From: JAWXBR01 sp046595995
Lineage (GTDB): Bacteria; Bacteroidota; Ignavibacteria; Kapaibacteriales; Kapaibacteriaceae
Assembly: GCA_046595995.1 (NCBI GenBank)
Contig: JBKJNB010000096.1
Coordinates: forward strand, 1 to 40,610
Direction: 5' to 3'
Length of the DNA stretch: 40,610 bases
Below, piece after piece: positions 7,101 through 17,700 of the stretch (positions are counted from its first letter, which is position 1; every line of letters begins with the position of its first letter). The notes below the pieces were generated by a model. It had not been told where the DNA came from. It saw only the letters and a list, made by a program, of their open reading frames with translations, and searched no databases. The position numbers and the translations under genes are program-made.

Positions 7101-9224
7101 TCAGCGCGCTCTGAGCTCGCGATACATCTTCGCATCGGCACCACGAGCAACGCAAAGTACAAACGGCGGATGAACAAGCGCAGTGCATTCGGTGAATGCT
7201 TCAGCAAAACGTCTTGCTACTGCGTACTCTTTGAAGACGAGTTGACGTCCAAGGTAATCGAAGAGCTCTAGGAGGACGATCTCGACATTGTCGAGGTCGA
7301 TATTCTGATCTCGCTGACGAGGTTTGACGGATGATGTCGGTGATATAATACCCCGAAGAAGCTCGTCCGTATCGCTACAGATGACAAATTCGTTGGGTCC
7401 GACAAACATGCTAGACGAGAGGGCACTGGCGTTGTGTACGGGTGCCGCAACCCGCTTCCATGTCTCCCCGTTGTCGAGCGAGTAGAAGACGCCGTCGCCA
7501 AAACCCGTTGCAATGCATTGGCCTAGGCTATCGGCTCGCAGACTAAAAATGGAAGTCTGTCCAACCGGCGGTGTGTACGAGTATGTTGTACGCCATGTGT
7601 CACCTAGATCGTCCGACACCTGTACTACGAACCCTGCCGCCTCACTCTCCAGCGCAACTAATCGGCCCGATCGTCCAACGGCAAGGTGTCGAGGCGTCGC
7701 AGCAAACGTATATGTCAGAGTCTGCCAAGTAGATCCTTGGTCAGTACTTCGCGCTATACCACCACCGCCTATGGCTACGAACGTCTTGCCTCGGATAGCG
7801 AGTACCGAACAGTATTCAATAGGTGCATTTATAATCGAGTCGATGGCCATTGATCCGGCACGCATAGTATAGATGTATCGCGTTCCACCATAGAAATAAA
7901 TGTTACTGTCGTTGTCGGCGATCAGGTTCGATAGGCTCAACTTCTTGTTTGGCGCTACGATCGTATCCCATGTGAAGCCAGCGTCATTCGAGGCATACAC
8001 AACATAAGACCGATAACTATATGTCGTGTTGCCTACGGTCTCGATCCTGAGTGTGTCTGCTAGGATGATTCTCCTGCTTCCAACTCGTAAGTATGCCACC
8101 GCGCCGTTACCGATCGAAGAGTTATTGCGAAAGAGCGTGTCGACCTTCGTTCCCGCATTTGTTATCAGCGCGAGGTGAAAGAGCGGAGATTCGGTGAGTA
8201 CTAGTAGCGAGTCTCTGTTGCCACTGACATACTTGTGAGAGGAAGGCCATTGTCGCTCGTACGTTTTGCGAAACCCAAAGAATTTGAAGTTGGTCGTTAT
8301 GCATGAGTCGATTGGACCGTACGAATGACCTCCTCGCTCACCAACCGCAACGATGTGCGTGGCTGATAATGCCATTGCGTAGCCTCCCTCCGCACCATAC
8401 TGGGCCAAAACCCAGGTGCGCCCCTTGTCTATAGAGTATCCATGCTCGTTCCGGAATCCCCCGCCCGTTGTAAACCACCTCGTATCGGTGACTGCAATGT
8501 CCGTGAATGGAAAACTGATCGGTGCTTGCACGTACGTACTGTCGATGGCACCGATGTCGTTAACAAAAGTTACAAATCGTTCGTGAATAACAAACAGTCT
8601 ACCGCGACTGTATCGCATCTTTACCACCTTATGGGTTGTCGAAAACGCATCGTGTCTGTTCCATGTAGTGCCAAGGTCGTAACTCGTTAACACGGAACCA
8701 TCGGCGAGCCCGGCATACACCGTATCACCGCTGGCAAATGCTACTGCTGTGGCATCGCCAGCACGCACATTGACGAATGCGCCGCCGTCTATCGATTGAT
8801 ACACGCCCGTAGCCGATGCGAAGAGAGCCGTTGCCTTTGAACGATGTGCAGTCACCTGCCGGATATCACCCCAGTCTTGGTCCTGCAGAAACGTCCAGTC
8901 TTGCCCCTTCGTCGGCGAGAAGCCGACGAGCCCCTTATCACCAGCACACACAATAAGGTCGTTAGCGCCAATCGATACTGTGCGCAAATGCGGTTCCGAG
9001 AAGCTGCCTGTCACCACTGGAAAGGGGCCGGAAGGGTCTCCGACACGGACAACCGCATTGTCACCTACTGCGACAACAGTACCGTCGCTTAGAAATGCGA
9101 CATCGTTAAGATTGGCAACGGTACCGTCGAAAAGGACAGCGCTCCATGTAATCTCTTGGCCTTGCAGCCATGCGTAACCGGAGCAGAAAAGAATGGCAAA
9201 AGCCACTACGCGCGTTACGATCAT
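7101..9224 (-). CDS. Secreted Asp-box (BNR/Ycf48-like) beta-propeller protein
   Basis: 707 residues with an N-terminal signal peptide (MIVTRVVAFAILFCSGYAWLQG). At least five Asp-box turns of the form S-x-D-x-G-x-T-W are visible: SIDKGRTWV, SNDAGFTWD, STDQGSTWQ, SDDLGDTWR, SLDNGETWK. These mark a sialidase-like or Ycf48-like propeller. No sialidase catalytic residues can be assigned, so a hydrolase activity should not be assumed. The last ~55 residues (LLELFDYLGRQLVFKE ... PPFVLCVARG ... MYRELRAR) look like a degenerate T9SS type A sorting domain. The ATG at 9224 has an AGGGGG stretch upstream. The following yihY-like gene starts 19 bases after its stop. Confidence 0.78.
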   Translation of the reverse strand: MIVTRVVAFAILFCSGYAWLQGQEITWSAVLFDGTVANLNDVAFLSDGTVVAVGDNAVVRVGDPSGPFPVVTGSFSEPHLRTVSIGANDLIVCAGDKGLVGFSPTKGQDWTFLQDQDWGDIRQVTAHRSKATALFASATGVYQSIDGGAFVNVRAGDATAVAFASGDTVYAGLADGSVLTSYDLGTTWNRHDAFSTTHKVVKMRYSRGRLFVIHERFVTFVNDIGAIDSTYVQAPISFPFTDIAVTDTRWFTTGGGFRNEHGYSIDKGRTWVLAQYGAEGGYAMALSATHIVAVGERGGHSYGPIDSCITTNFKFFGFRKTYERQWPSSHKYVSGNRDSLLVLTESPLFHLALITNAGTKVDTLFRNNSSIGNGAVAYLRVGSRRIILADTLRIETVGNTTYSYRSYVVYASNDAGFTWDTIVAPNKKLSLSNLIADNDSNIYFYGGTRYIYTMRAGSMAIDSIINAPIEYCSVLAIRGKTFVAIGGGGIARSTDQGSTWQTLTYTFAATPRHLAVGRSGRLVALESEAAGFVVQVSDDLGDTWRTTYSYTPPVGQTSIFSLRADSLGQCIATGFGDGVFYSLDNGETWKRVAAPVHNASALSSSMFVGPNEFVICSDTDELLRGIISPTSSVKPRQRDQNIDLDNVEIVLLELFDYLGRQLVFKEYAVARRFAEAFTECTALVHPPFVLCVARGADAKMYRELRAR

Positions 9225-9324
9225 TAAACCCCCTAATGAATCTGCACAACTGTTTCAATACCAAGGGTGTGTCACGCAGCGGCCAGATTTCGATTGTATT
9301 GGCTGCTACCTGCGTGGTGACGAC

Positions 9325-9359
9325 AACAAAAAACCCTGTAAGGCAATAGCCTACAGGGT
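9325..9359 (-). terminator. Rho-independent terminator of the tRNA-Asn locus
   Basis: An 11-bp stem with one bulged A (9333-9344 with 9349-9359, four-base loop) is followed on the minus strand by six T residues and TTGT (the A-rich stretch at 9325-9333). It lies directly after the tRNA 3' end and points the same way. Confidence 0.8.
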
Positions 9360-9366
9360 GATAGTG

Positions 9367-9408
9367 CTCCGCAGCAGGGATTTGAACCCCGGACCCTCTG
9401 ATTAACAG
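9367..9408 (-). tRNA. 3'-half fragment of tRNA-Asn(GUU), candidate island attachment site
   Basis: Read on the minus strand, this is a tRNA from the anticodon loop (CTGTTAA, anticodon at 9404-9406) through the variable region, a T arm with TTCAAAT loop and CGGGG/CCCTG stem, and an acceptor 3' strand CTGCGGA at 9368-9374. The 5' half is absent. The bases preceding the loop (9409-9413) cannot pair with the anticodon stem, and no TCCGCAG acceptor 5' strand lies nearby. The gene is therefore truncated at the anticodon loop, a known crossover point for tyrosine integrases. The integrase gene begins 134 bases away. The fragment keeps the original terminator, so the chromosome lies to the left and the inserted element to the right. 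Confidence 0.75.
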
Positions 9409-9541
9409 GTAAGGGGCTCCTCTATGTATATCAAGGACTTAACGCCACCCTAATTTACAAACTGCACCCAAACTGCACCCATGATTGTCGAACGATTCGT
9501 TAAGTTCGTCTCGACACTACACACATGATTAGGGGGCTGTG

Positions 9542-10672
9542 ATGGCGCGAAAGCCGATGCATCCAGGTTCGATTTTCATACGCAAAGGGTACAGCAGTCG
9601 GCTATACATCAAGTATCGGAGCCGCACAATCGCGACGGGTTTGAAGGATTCCAACCCCAACCGACGAATCGCAGAGGGAATGCTTTGGATTCTTTGGCGC
9701 CGTGACAAGGGATTGCCGGACATAGATGGAGCGCAGGCTGTTGCAGTCACACAACACCACCAAACGGCTGGCGCCATTAGTACTGGCGAAGTTTACGTAG
9801 ACGATGGCGGTTTGTACGCCATAGAACACGCACGCGAACAATTCGGCGTTTGGATGACTGCCACGAAGAAGGCTCCGAAGACAATCGAGGCATACACAAA
9901 TGCGATCAAAAAGCTCGACCCATTAGGTCTAAGTGCTGCAGCATTCGAGCGTGCCGCAGAAAAGTTTGTGCTGACGACACGGCTGGGCCCGGCATCGCAG
10001 AACATCGTGCTCAGAAACTTCCGCGTGTTCGCTCGCTATTGTCAGAAGCGCGGCTGGACAGATCGCGATGCCGATGTTATGCAGTATCAGGTAAAGGGTG
10101 TTCGCAAGGCCGTTGTTGTATTAACCGAACAGGAATGGAAAGATGCTCTTGCTGGCATACGAGAAAACCGAGGCGGCGATGTGTTCGCGTTGTTCCTAGA
10201 GTTTCTCATGGCCACTGGCCTGCGCATCAAAGAGGGGCTCACCGTCAAGCGCAATCAGATCGTGACTATCGATGGTGTGCAACTACTGCATCTCAAGAAC
10301 AAGATTGATGCGCAAGGCGAGTACATACCACTTTCAAAGCGAGCAGTAGCCATTGCTAGCGACCGACTGCGAATTACAAGGAATGAAGACGACTGTATCT
10401 GGCCATGGCGAGCAACTTCAACGTCCTCGCTGAATCGCCAATTCAATCGCGCCCTAGTTGCCGTAGGCGTCGACACGTCAAAACGTTCAGGCTTTCACAT
10501 TATCCGCAAGACGTTCAGACATAGACTGAAGCAAGCTGGCACATCACTCGGCGATTCAAAAGCTCTGATGCGGCACCGCGACATTCGTGTCACTGAGAAT
10601 TATTACACGTACTACGACACCATCGAACTGAAGACGGCGTTGGATGCGGCGGAGGATTGGGTAAAAAATTGA
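9542..10672 (+). CDS. Tyrosine recombinase / integrase
   Basis: 376 residues from the ATG at 9542 (AGGGGG just upstream). Residues 1-60 are a basic arm-binding-like region (GSIFIRKGYSSRLYIKYRSR). Residues ~92-180 form the core-binding, SAM-like domain. The catalytic domain follows, with R228 in ATGLRIKEGL, a lysine near 252-254, H319-x-x-R322 in HIIRKTFRH, H345 in LMRHRDIRV, and the tyrosine nucleophile at 354 or 355 in TENYYTYY. The full catalytic set is present and the length is normal, so it is probably active. The family cuts and rejoins DNA at attachment sites. Its position beside a truncated tRNA-Asn identifies that tRNA as the likely target. Its stop lies three bases from the stop of the orphan RHS fragment, which runs in the opposite direction. 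Confidence 0.9.
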   Translation: MARKPMHPGSIFIRKGYSSRLYIKYRSRTIATGLKDSNPNRRIAEGMLWILWRRDKGLPDIDGAQAVAVTQHHQTAGAISTGEVYVDDGGLYAIEHAREQFGVWMTATKKAPKTIEAYTNAIKKLDPLGLSAAAFERAAEKFVLTTRLGPASQNIVLRNFRVFARYCQKRGWTDRDADVMQYQVKGVRKAVVVLTEQEWKDALAGIRENRGGDVFALFLEFLMATGLRIKEGLTVKRNQIVTIDGVQLLHLKNKIDAQGEYIPLSKRAVAIASDRLRITRNEDDCIWPWRATSTSSLNRQFNRALVAVGVDTSKRSGFHIIRKTFRHRLKQAGTSLGDSKALMRHRDIRVTENYYTYYDTIELKTALDAAEDWVKN

Positions 10673-10675
10673 CCG

Positions 10676-11449
10676 TCACTTGATTCCCTGCATACCGAAC
10701 GGATAGTAGTCGGTGTAGGTAGATATCTCTGCATCATACACGCTTGAGTGTTTGATGAGCACATCGGTCGTTGTTACACGCACATTGCCGAGGTGGTCGG
10801 TTAGTTCGTAGTCCTTGTAGCCAAGCGTGCGGTCGTGCACCTGGTCGTAGAAGGTTGTGGTGTGCGACGTGCTGGTTGAATACAACGAGTCCGGACGTGC
10901 CACTGCTACACGGCTTGAGCCATAAATAGGGGTCTGCACAAGGGTCGCTGAACCCGCAACGGGTTTTTCGTAGATGCCCAGGACGTTGCCCGATGCATCA
11001 CGGACGTACCATGTTGTCTTGTCCAGTGTCGCACTCGTGTTGTAGTAGTACCGTTTTAGCACGCGGTTGCCCGATGCGTCGTAAAGATACTCGACTTTGT
11101 TTGTCGTCGCATCACCAGCCTGCGTAATGCTGCGGATCTTGTTGTACGGCGTCCAGACAATGCCGCCAGCGATGATGCCTTCGATGACGTCCTTTGTCAG
11201 GTTGCCCGTTGCGTCATAGGCGTAATTGTCCGTGCCTTGGTCTCCTAGGTCACCCGCTACCGCCGCACCCACGACATCGTCGATACGGGTCAACTTGTTT
11301 GTGTTCGATGTGTAGTCATAGGTAAGATCATCGATGGCACCGGCTGTTTCATCCTTGCGATGGAGCGTCTTGATGTTGCCATTGCCATCGTACGTGTACT
11401 CGCTGTGCCACTTGCCGCCGATCTCTCTCCGCCTATAATTGTCAGACAC
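10676..11449 (-). CDS. Orphan RHS core fragment without a C-terminal effector
   Basis: 257 residues, GTG start directly after the stop of the 106-residue gene. From GGKWHS to YYPFGMQ it repeats the YD/RHS core of the large protein at 11763-19388 at roughly 85-90 % identity by eye (YLYDASGNRVLKRYYYN, DHLGNVR, DYYPFGMQ). It then ends after only three more residues (GIK). The large protein instead continues through the RHS-associated core end (GYNGKEND ... DYGFRIYDPRVARFLSVDPL) into its effector. The fragment has no signal peptide and a non-homologous nine-residue start. It is most simply a displaced piece of another rhs gene, able to recombine with the main gene; its own expression is doubtful. 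The truncation point abuts the integrase gene. Confidence 0.75.
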   Translation of the reverse strand: MSDNYRRREIGGKWHSEYTYDGNGNIKTLHRKDETAGAIDDLTYDYTSNTNKLTRIDDVVGAAVAGDLGDQGTDNYAYDATGNLTKDVIEGIIAGGIVWTPYNKIRSITQAGDATTNKVEYLYDASGNRVLKRYYYNTSATLDKTTWYVRDASGNVLGIYEKPVAGSATLVQTPIYGSSRVAVARPDSLYSTSTSHTTTFYDQVHDRTLGYKDYELTDHLGNVRVTTTDVLIKHSSVYDAEISTYTDYYPFGMQGIK

Positions 11450-11770
11450 TTAGTGCACGTATTCCCATTCTCCTGTTTGCGAAAAATAAATCTTGGTATC
11501 ATCAAAACCGATATTAAAATACACAACGTAGTTGACGCTGTCTTTTTTCTCATAGTAGGGTCCTTCGTCACTCTCTTCGACGAGACCTAGTTCAGACACA
11601 GAATGAGGCAATCTACTCCACTGCCTTCTGTACTTTTCTATCCTCCGCACGAGTTCTGCTCCTTCCGTCTCATACTTCACTTCTTCCGAGTGCTTAGAAT
11701 AGAAGATGACGGATAATACGAGAACTAGAACCGAAAGGACAACAAGTACACCGATACTCTTACTACTCAC
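11450..11770 (-). CDS. Small membrane-anchored protein, candidate immunity protein to the RHS effector
   Basis: 106 residues, GTG start at 11770 overlapping the end of the RHS gene by eight bases, so translation is probably coupled. One N-terminal membrane helix (residues ~6-24, GVLVVLSVLVLVLSVIFY) is followed by a ~75-residue soluble domain with IEKYRRQWSRLPHSVSELGL, EGPYYEKKDSVNYVVYF and a C-terminal SQTGEW. The layout resembles the pseudopilin/GspG C-terminal type often seen in short anchored proteins next to RHS genes of Bacteroidota. Placement just after a polymorphic toxin-like gene is the usual place for an immunity gene. Anchoring outside the cytoplasm would imply that the toxin is met in the periplasm or at the membrane. 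The immunity role is inference from position. Confidence 0.65.
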   Translation of the reverse strand: MSSKSIGVLVVLSVLVLVLSVIFYSKHSEEVKYETEGAELVRRIEKYRRQWSRLPHSVSELGLVEESDEGPYYEKKDSVNYVVYFNIGFDDTKIYFSQTGEWEYVH

Positions 11771-14700
11771 TACTTGTCTCTTTCGTGAACACAGGTGTTG
11801 TTGTTTCGTTTATGCGGCTGGGTTTTTTTGGTTCTGTATGAGGCAAAATTTCATAGTTAGGAGCTTTCTTTGGGTCCGTCGCTTTGAGAACGTTGTTTAG
11901 ATAGCTTTCTAGCTGTTGACCAAAAGTTTGCTCACTCTGTGGGTCAAAGTATTTAGCACCAAACTCTGCCCCGTACCTGTCACTAGGTAAGTCTTCGTAA
12001 CTAAATGCTGAGTGTTTTGCGGCATACGCATCTGATTTTTCTTGCCTGATTCCATCCAGAACGGCCTCACGTAGTGGATTGTCTTTTCCATCAAGCTTGT
12101 ATTGATATGCTCTACCGGCGTAGAACATGAAGTGTGCCATGTCAAGCCATCCGCCTTTTTCCGTGTAAATGTATCTTCCTGCCTTTTGGTTAAAGAAACC
12201 AGTCTGCGTCGGAAGTGGGCGCATTTGTTTCCAGTTAAATTCAGTGTTGCCTAAACTCGCTAGGTAGTTGCTTGCATCATCTCCGATAAATTTCCCCACT
12301 GTTCTTGGACTATTGTCAAGTAAAGCCCTAAACATCGCAGCGGTGCCGACTAACGGTTTTATAGGTTCTCGTCCGTCGGTGTCAATAAAATTAACTGGAT
12401 CGTTGCGGCAAAAAATGTAACCAGAGAGATGGTGGTACTTGTATGCAAGCGGATCAACACTCAAGAACCTCGCCACCCTCGGATCATAGATCCTGAATCC
12501 ATAATCCTGCTGCCCACCATCTACCTTCACATCATTGTCATTTTCTTTACCATTATACCCGTAGCGATGAGCCGTTGAAGCTGCGAAGGTCCGCGTCGGC
12601 ATCTGCATGCCGAACGGATAGTAGTCGGTGTAGGTCGACACTTCCGCATCGTACACGCTCGAATGCTTAATCAAGACATCGGTGACCGTTGTGCGCACGT
12701 TGCCGAGATGGTCCGCGAGTTCGTAGTCCTTGTGGCCGAGCGTGCGGTCGTGGACCTGGTCGTAGAAGGTTGTGGCGTGCGAGGCGCTTGTTGAATAAAG
12801 CGAATCCGGACGTGCCACTGCAACTCGACTTGAACCATAGATAGGGGTCTGCACAAGGGTCGCAGAACCAGCAACGGGTTTTTCATAGATGCCGAGGACG
12901 TTACCCGATGCATCGCGGACGTACCACGTTGTCTTGTTCAGCGTCGCACTCGTGTTGTAGTAGTACCGTTTAAGCACGCGGTTGCCCGAGGCATCATAGA
13001 GATATTCGACTCTGTTCGTCGGAGTATCTCCGGCTTGGATGATGCTGCGGATCTTGTTGTACGGCGTCCACACAATTCCTCCTGTGTTGATGCCTTCGAT
13101 GACGTCCTTCGTCAGGTTACCTGTTGCGTCGTAGGCGTAGTTGTCGGCCGCCTGGTCACCCAGGTCTCCTGCTATGGCAGCTCCGACTGTGTCGTCTATT
13201 CGTGTCAGTTTGTTCGTGTTGGTCGAATAGTCATAGCCGAGATCGTCAATGAGACTAGCAGTTTCATCTCTTCGGTCAATTGCTTTGATGTTACCGTTGC
13301 CATCGTACCAATAGGCACTGTGCCACTTGCCCCCTACTGCATCCCATGTCGACGCGCCGCGTGTACGCATGGAGTCGGTGCGAATGCGGTTCAGCACATC
13401 GTAGTGATACACCGACGCAAGCGCACCAATGCTTGTGCCGTCCGCTTTACGCGTGTTGGAAGCCCACGACGAGATATTGCCATTATAAAGAAATGTAGGA
13501 TTCGGGACGTGCCACGAAGCCGTAGTAGACGTAGACGAATCCATCCCGGACAATGATTTCACAAAGTCTTTTTCGTGGTAGCCGAGGTACATACCAAATG
13601 CATCGCGGGCGAAGCCCGTGTTGGCACCCGAGGAGTGTCCGTCTAGCCCAGGGTCCAGCGCTTTGTCTAGCGCTGGCGTGTTTATGGCTTTTAACCAGCC
13701 ATTAATCGTATAGGCATAGTCCACACCCTGTATGGAGTCGTTGCCCATTTCCATACGCTTCAACGGACCATGTGCGTAATAGGAATATGCTGCATCGCGT
13801 TCCCATATCACACCATCGCGACTGCTCATCACCGATGTTACCCGCTGATCGTGATCGTAGCCGTACCGCTGAATGAACTGATCGCGGCGTCCTGGCTGCA
13901 TGCGCACTTCGAGCACCTTGCCTGAAATGATATCGTAGTCGTACTCGATGCATGCTAAGACCGTGGTAAGGCCTTCAACGCTTGCGGGGATCGCCTGCAC
14001 CAGCCATTCGACATTACCATGTGGATCGTAGGAATAATATGTCACCACTTGATCGGCAGTTGTGCCTGTGTTACCATCGACATCGGTCATTGTGCGGGAG
14101 ACGCGGTTGCGAAGATTACGCTGCGTCCTGCCGTTCCACGGCGACGCAATGGGATAGCCAGCTGTAGATGTATACGTCGTAATCGTTCGGTCTGTACCAC
14201 TGGCCGTCGTCTCGTTCGCGTCAACATGGGCCTGTCCGTCCGTACCAAGTCCCGTTTTCTCGCCGACTTCGACAATGCGACCCAGTGCATCGTAGTTCGT
14301 ATACGAATACGTTCCCGAGGCCTGTCGTGCATTGTGTGAAAGCCGCAGGCGCCCCTTATTGTCATACCAGAATTCGCTTGTGCCACCATCGGGTGTATTC
14401 TGCTTTACGAGCTGACCCAACGTGTTGTACGCGTACGATGTTTTCATCGTGTGACTTGTATTCGTTGCACGTGTAGCTGTCTCTGCGAGCGGTACGAACC
14501 CTTTCGGAGGAACAGTCTGCACGAGGTTACCCGCCCGGTCGTAGTAGTACAATGTGTAGTGATAGAACCGCGCACCACGACGAGCAACGAAGCGGTCGTT
14601 CACTCGGTTGGGATTGAAGCACGTCGTATCGTAGCTGATTTCAAGCTCCAGGAGTTTGGCGTCCAGACATGTGCCCATAAGCATTGCGTCTATCTCCTGC

Positions 14701-17700
14701 ATAAGTCTATTGACTTCTGACACTGTACAGCTAATGCGAGGAATTTTTGTTGTCGCAGGTACTGAATCCGCAGGCATCCACCGGAAGCATATCGGACCGC
14801 AACTTACGGTGTCGCACAGACTGCATATAGGAATGTAGTTGCACGAGTCGGTGGGTTTAGGCTCACATGAAAATTCGAGACAATCGAATGTCGTAATGCG
14901 ACCGCTATCCAAATAGTTTATAAAAGCCAGGTGGCCGTTATCGTCTTGATAGAAGTGACCCACACTGTCTAGAAAATTCTGCCCAGTCAGCCACTTCGTC
15001 CACTCTGACCGGTCAGTTTGCATTTTTCTACTGTAAGTGTTACCTAAACCCCAAGACAAATGCATCAAGGAGTCACCTGATATTGGAATATCAACATAGA
15101 AGCTAAACTGTGTGCCGCATACGTTGAAGAACAGCCACCCGTACAGACTCAAGGAGTCGTCGCCTGGAAACATCCTGAAAACACTGCGCGTAGCCGATGC
15201 AATGCTGACGAAATCACCAACCTCTGCCAATGTCCTATCCTTGGAGTTCACACATGTCAACGGCTCCGGACACAAGTCCCAGCCTTCTGAAATGTACCCA
15301 ATGCCGTTGGAATCGCATGAAAATTCCGGCTTTAGAGGATCGTCGTTCGTTGCCCACACACCCGTGATAAGTGGCAAGACACTCCACATTTCGTAGTAAT
15401 TCTCACTATTAAAGAACGCCGTCGTGTAGTGGCTCACCGTAGTGAACATTGTTAAGGCTTCGTACGGTATTTTCTTCGCCCAATTGTCACGGATGTAGGT
15501 ATTAAGCAGATCAACCAAAGGATGAGGGTGGTTTGCATTGTATGGATTCGCTACTTCGGCTGTCACGGGTGGGACGTAGACGACCTGACAACTCTCTCCA
15601 ACGAAGCGCACCTCGAAATGTGAGGCTTTCGATTTGTCTACCATTACGGTTAATGCAGAGTATGCATTCGTTTTCATACCCGTCGTATCGGCGGGGTTTG
15701 TAAGCGTATCCACAGGTGGAAAACACACTGATATCTGAGGCCACTGTATGGCTAGCCGTCGAATTATTGGTTCAATATCCCATCTGGACAGGCCAGCAAT
15801 GGCATCATCTTTTTTGTACAGATCCAGCTGTCGATTGAGCTCTTCGACTACTAGCGTAGACAATATCACATTGTTTTCTATACGGGTCCATTCGTCATTT
15901 GGACACGTGTCCCCTTCCATAGGAAGCATCATCTTCCATGTTGGGGAGAGCGTGACCTTCATGTGTTCTGCAAGTTCAGTTGCGTTGGGATGTACCAGCG
16001 TGTCTCCACTCCATTCTATCGGGAAAGAACATTGCTCGTCGCACATCGTGACCAGACTTGCAACACGGCAGGAGAGTTCGTATGAATACAGGGTATCGTA
16101 TGGGGCCGACCCGTTCGGTATGCGATCAGGGTACTCTTCGATAATGTACCCTTCTCGCAGGTACAATGCGATTAATGAATCACGGAATCGCTGCCGACGC
16201 TGTTCGCACAAGAGTTGACAGGAGTCCTGCAATTCATTCAGATATAGTTCTACACTGTCTTTATTAAATGTCTGAGGCAAATCCCGCATGAACGGATTTT
16301 TAGGGTCTTCCAGCTTTGCCTTGTCAAGTGCTTTCCGACCAGCCAATGGGTCTATTGCCATCGCGGTACTTCCAGCGAAACATGCACGAAGCTGGTGGTA
16401 TCGCAGGTTTACTTCTGCATTATTTGTACCATCACATATCCACAATGGGTCAGTAGCTGAATAATCGAATCGATTAGCACATGAGTCATGGATGGGCTTC
16501 GGAGTACCAAGTGGGTCAATGACATACGACGCTTTGGGCAACTTCGACCATAGGTTCAAGAGCCATGCGTCTCCGGTGACTTTCTCAGCAAACTCCGCAG
16601 CTTCACAATATTGTGTTCCGAGACAATCAATTAAATAGTCGAGTATGTTCACACCATACCTGGGTCTAACTCCCGTGGGAGTGGCTTCCCATGCTATTTG
16701 CCAATATCCCTCAACGATACCAGACCAGCATTCATATACTTTTCTACAATCATAGATACTATCAGCAATCATCTTGCGTAATAGTGAATCGATTACACCA
16801 ACACCGCCTGCAAAGGGCGAGGGGAGATCAGCAATGAGGGACGTTCCGTCATAGTCCCGTATGTACGTGGCTATGGCATCTCCATCGTATGCGTACGAGT
16901 CCAACGTTGCGCCCCATCGCGCGATAAGCATTTGTTCGTAATGCGGGCGCTCCGCTTCGGAGGTTTCACAACCTGTCTTGCAGTACGACGTGTCAAGGAT
17001 CACATCGCAGCAGTCGTCAAGTGGCAGTAGTAGCGTATCGTTCGCAGCTCGCAGTGAATCGCGATAGTACTTATATCGCATGAACATTCTGTATGCGATG
17101 TCTTCGATGGAGTCGTGTGCAGAGCGACGAAATGATACGACGTCGTTTTCATAGCCTGTCGATGCAAATATTTTCTTTATCATGGACTCACTGAGCGTCC
17201 GCTGCAACAGAGTCACGGAATCTTTGTAAAACTGCAACCTCACAGCCGGCTGCTGTGGTACAAGTGTACGCGTCATCACATACTCACCAGGCAGTAGTGA
17301 CTTCGACCCCGAATCTCCATACACGGTAGCGAACGAGCAGTTAACGGTCGAAATTGGAAGCGTGTCAGCATATACAAGACTGTCACCGTTAACGGAACGG
17401 ACGTTTACAACGGCCTGGTAATCACACGACTTACAAATGTCATCACAGTCAAAATTGTAGTCCTCGGGGTCGATTTCATATTTGAAAAACACATCCATTG
17501 TGTCTTCAAGGATGAACCGGCGGGATGCCACTACCTTTTCTCGGGATATTTTCTCGCCGTATCGTAGCGTATCGTTAATGGTAAGTGCATTTACTGCGCT
17601 TGAATCATTGAGGTTTAACAGATTGGCAACTGGGTCCGTTGCAACCAGACATGTCGCAACGACCTTACCATCGCCTCTATAGTATGCCAGAGAAGGCACA

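Noticed and set aside
7101..9224. Sialidase
   Set aside because: Asp-box repeats alone do not define the enzyme; no arginine triad or catalytic Tyr/Glu could be assigned.
9367..9480. tmRNA (ssrA) or complete tRNA
   Set aside because: The anticodon arm and T arm are clearly from tRNA-Asn, but no matching 5' acceptor strand or D arm exists to the right, and no tag-peptide frame is seen.
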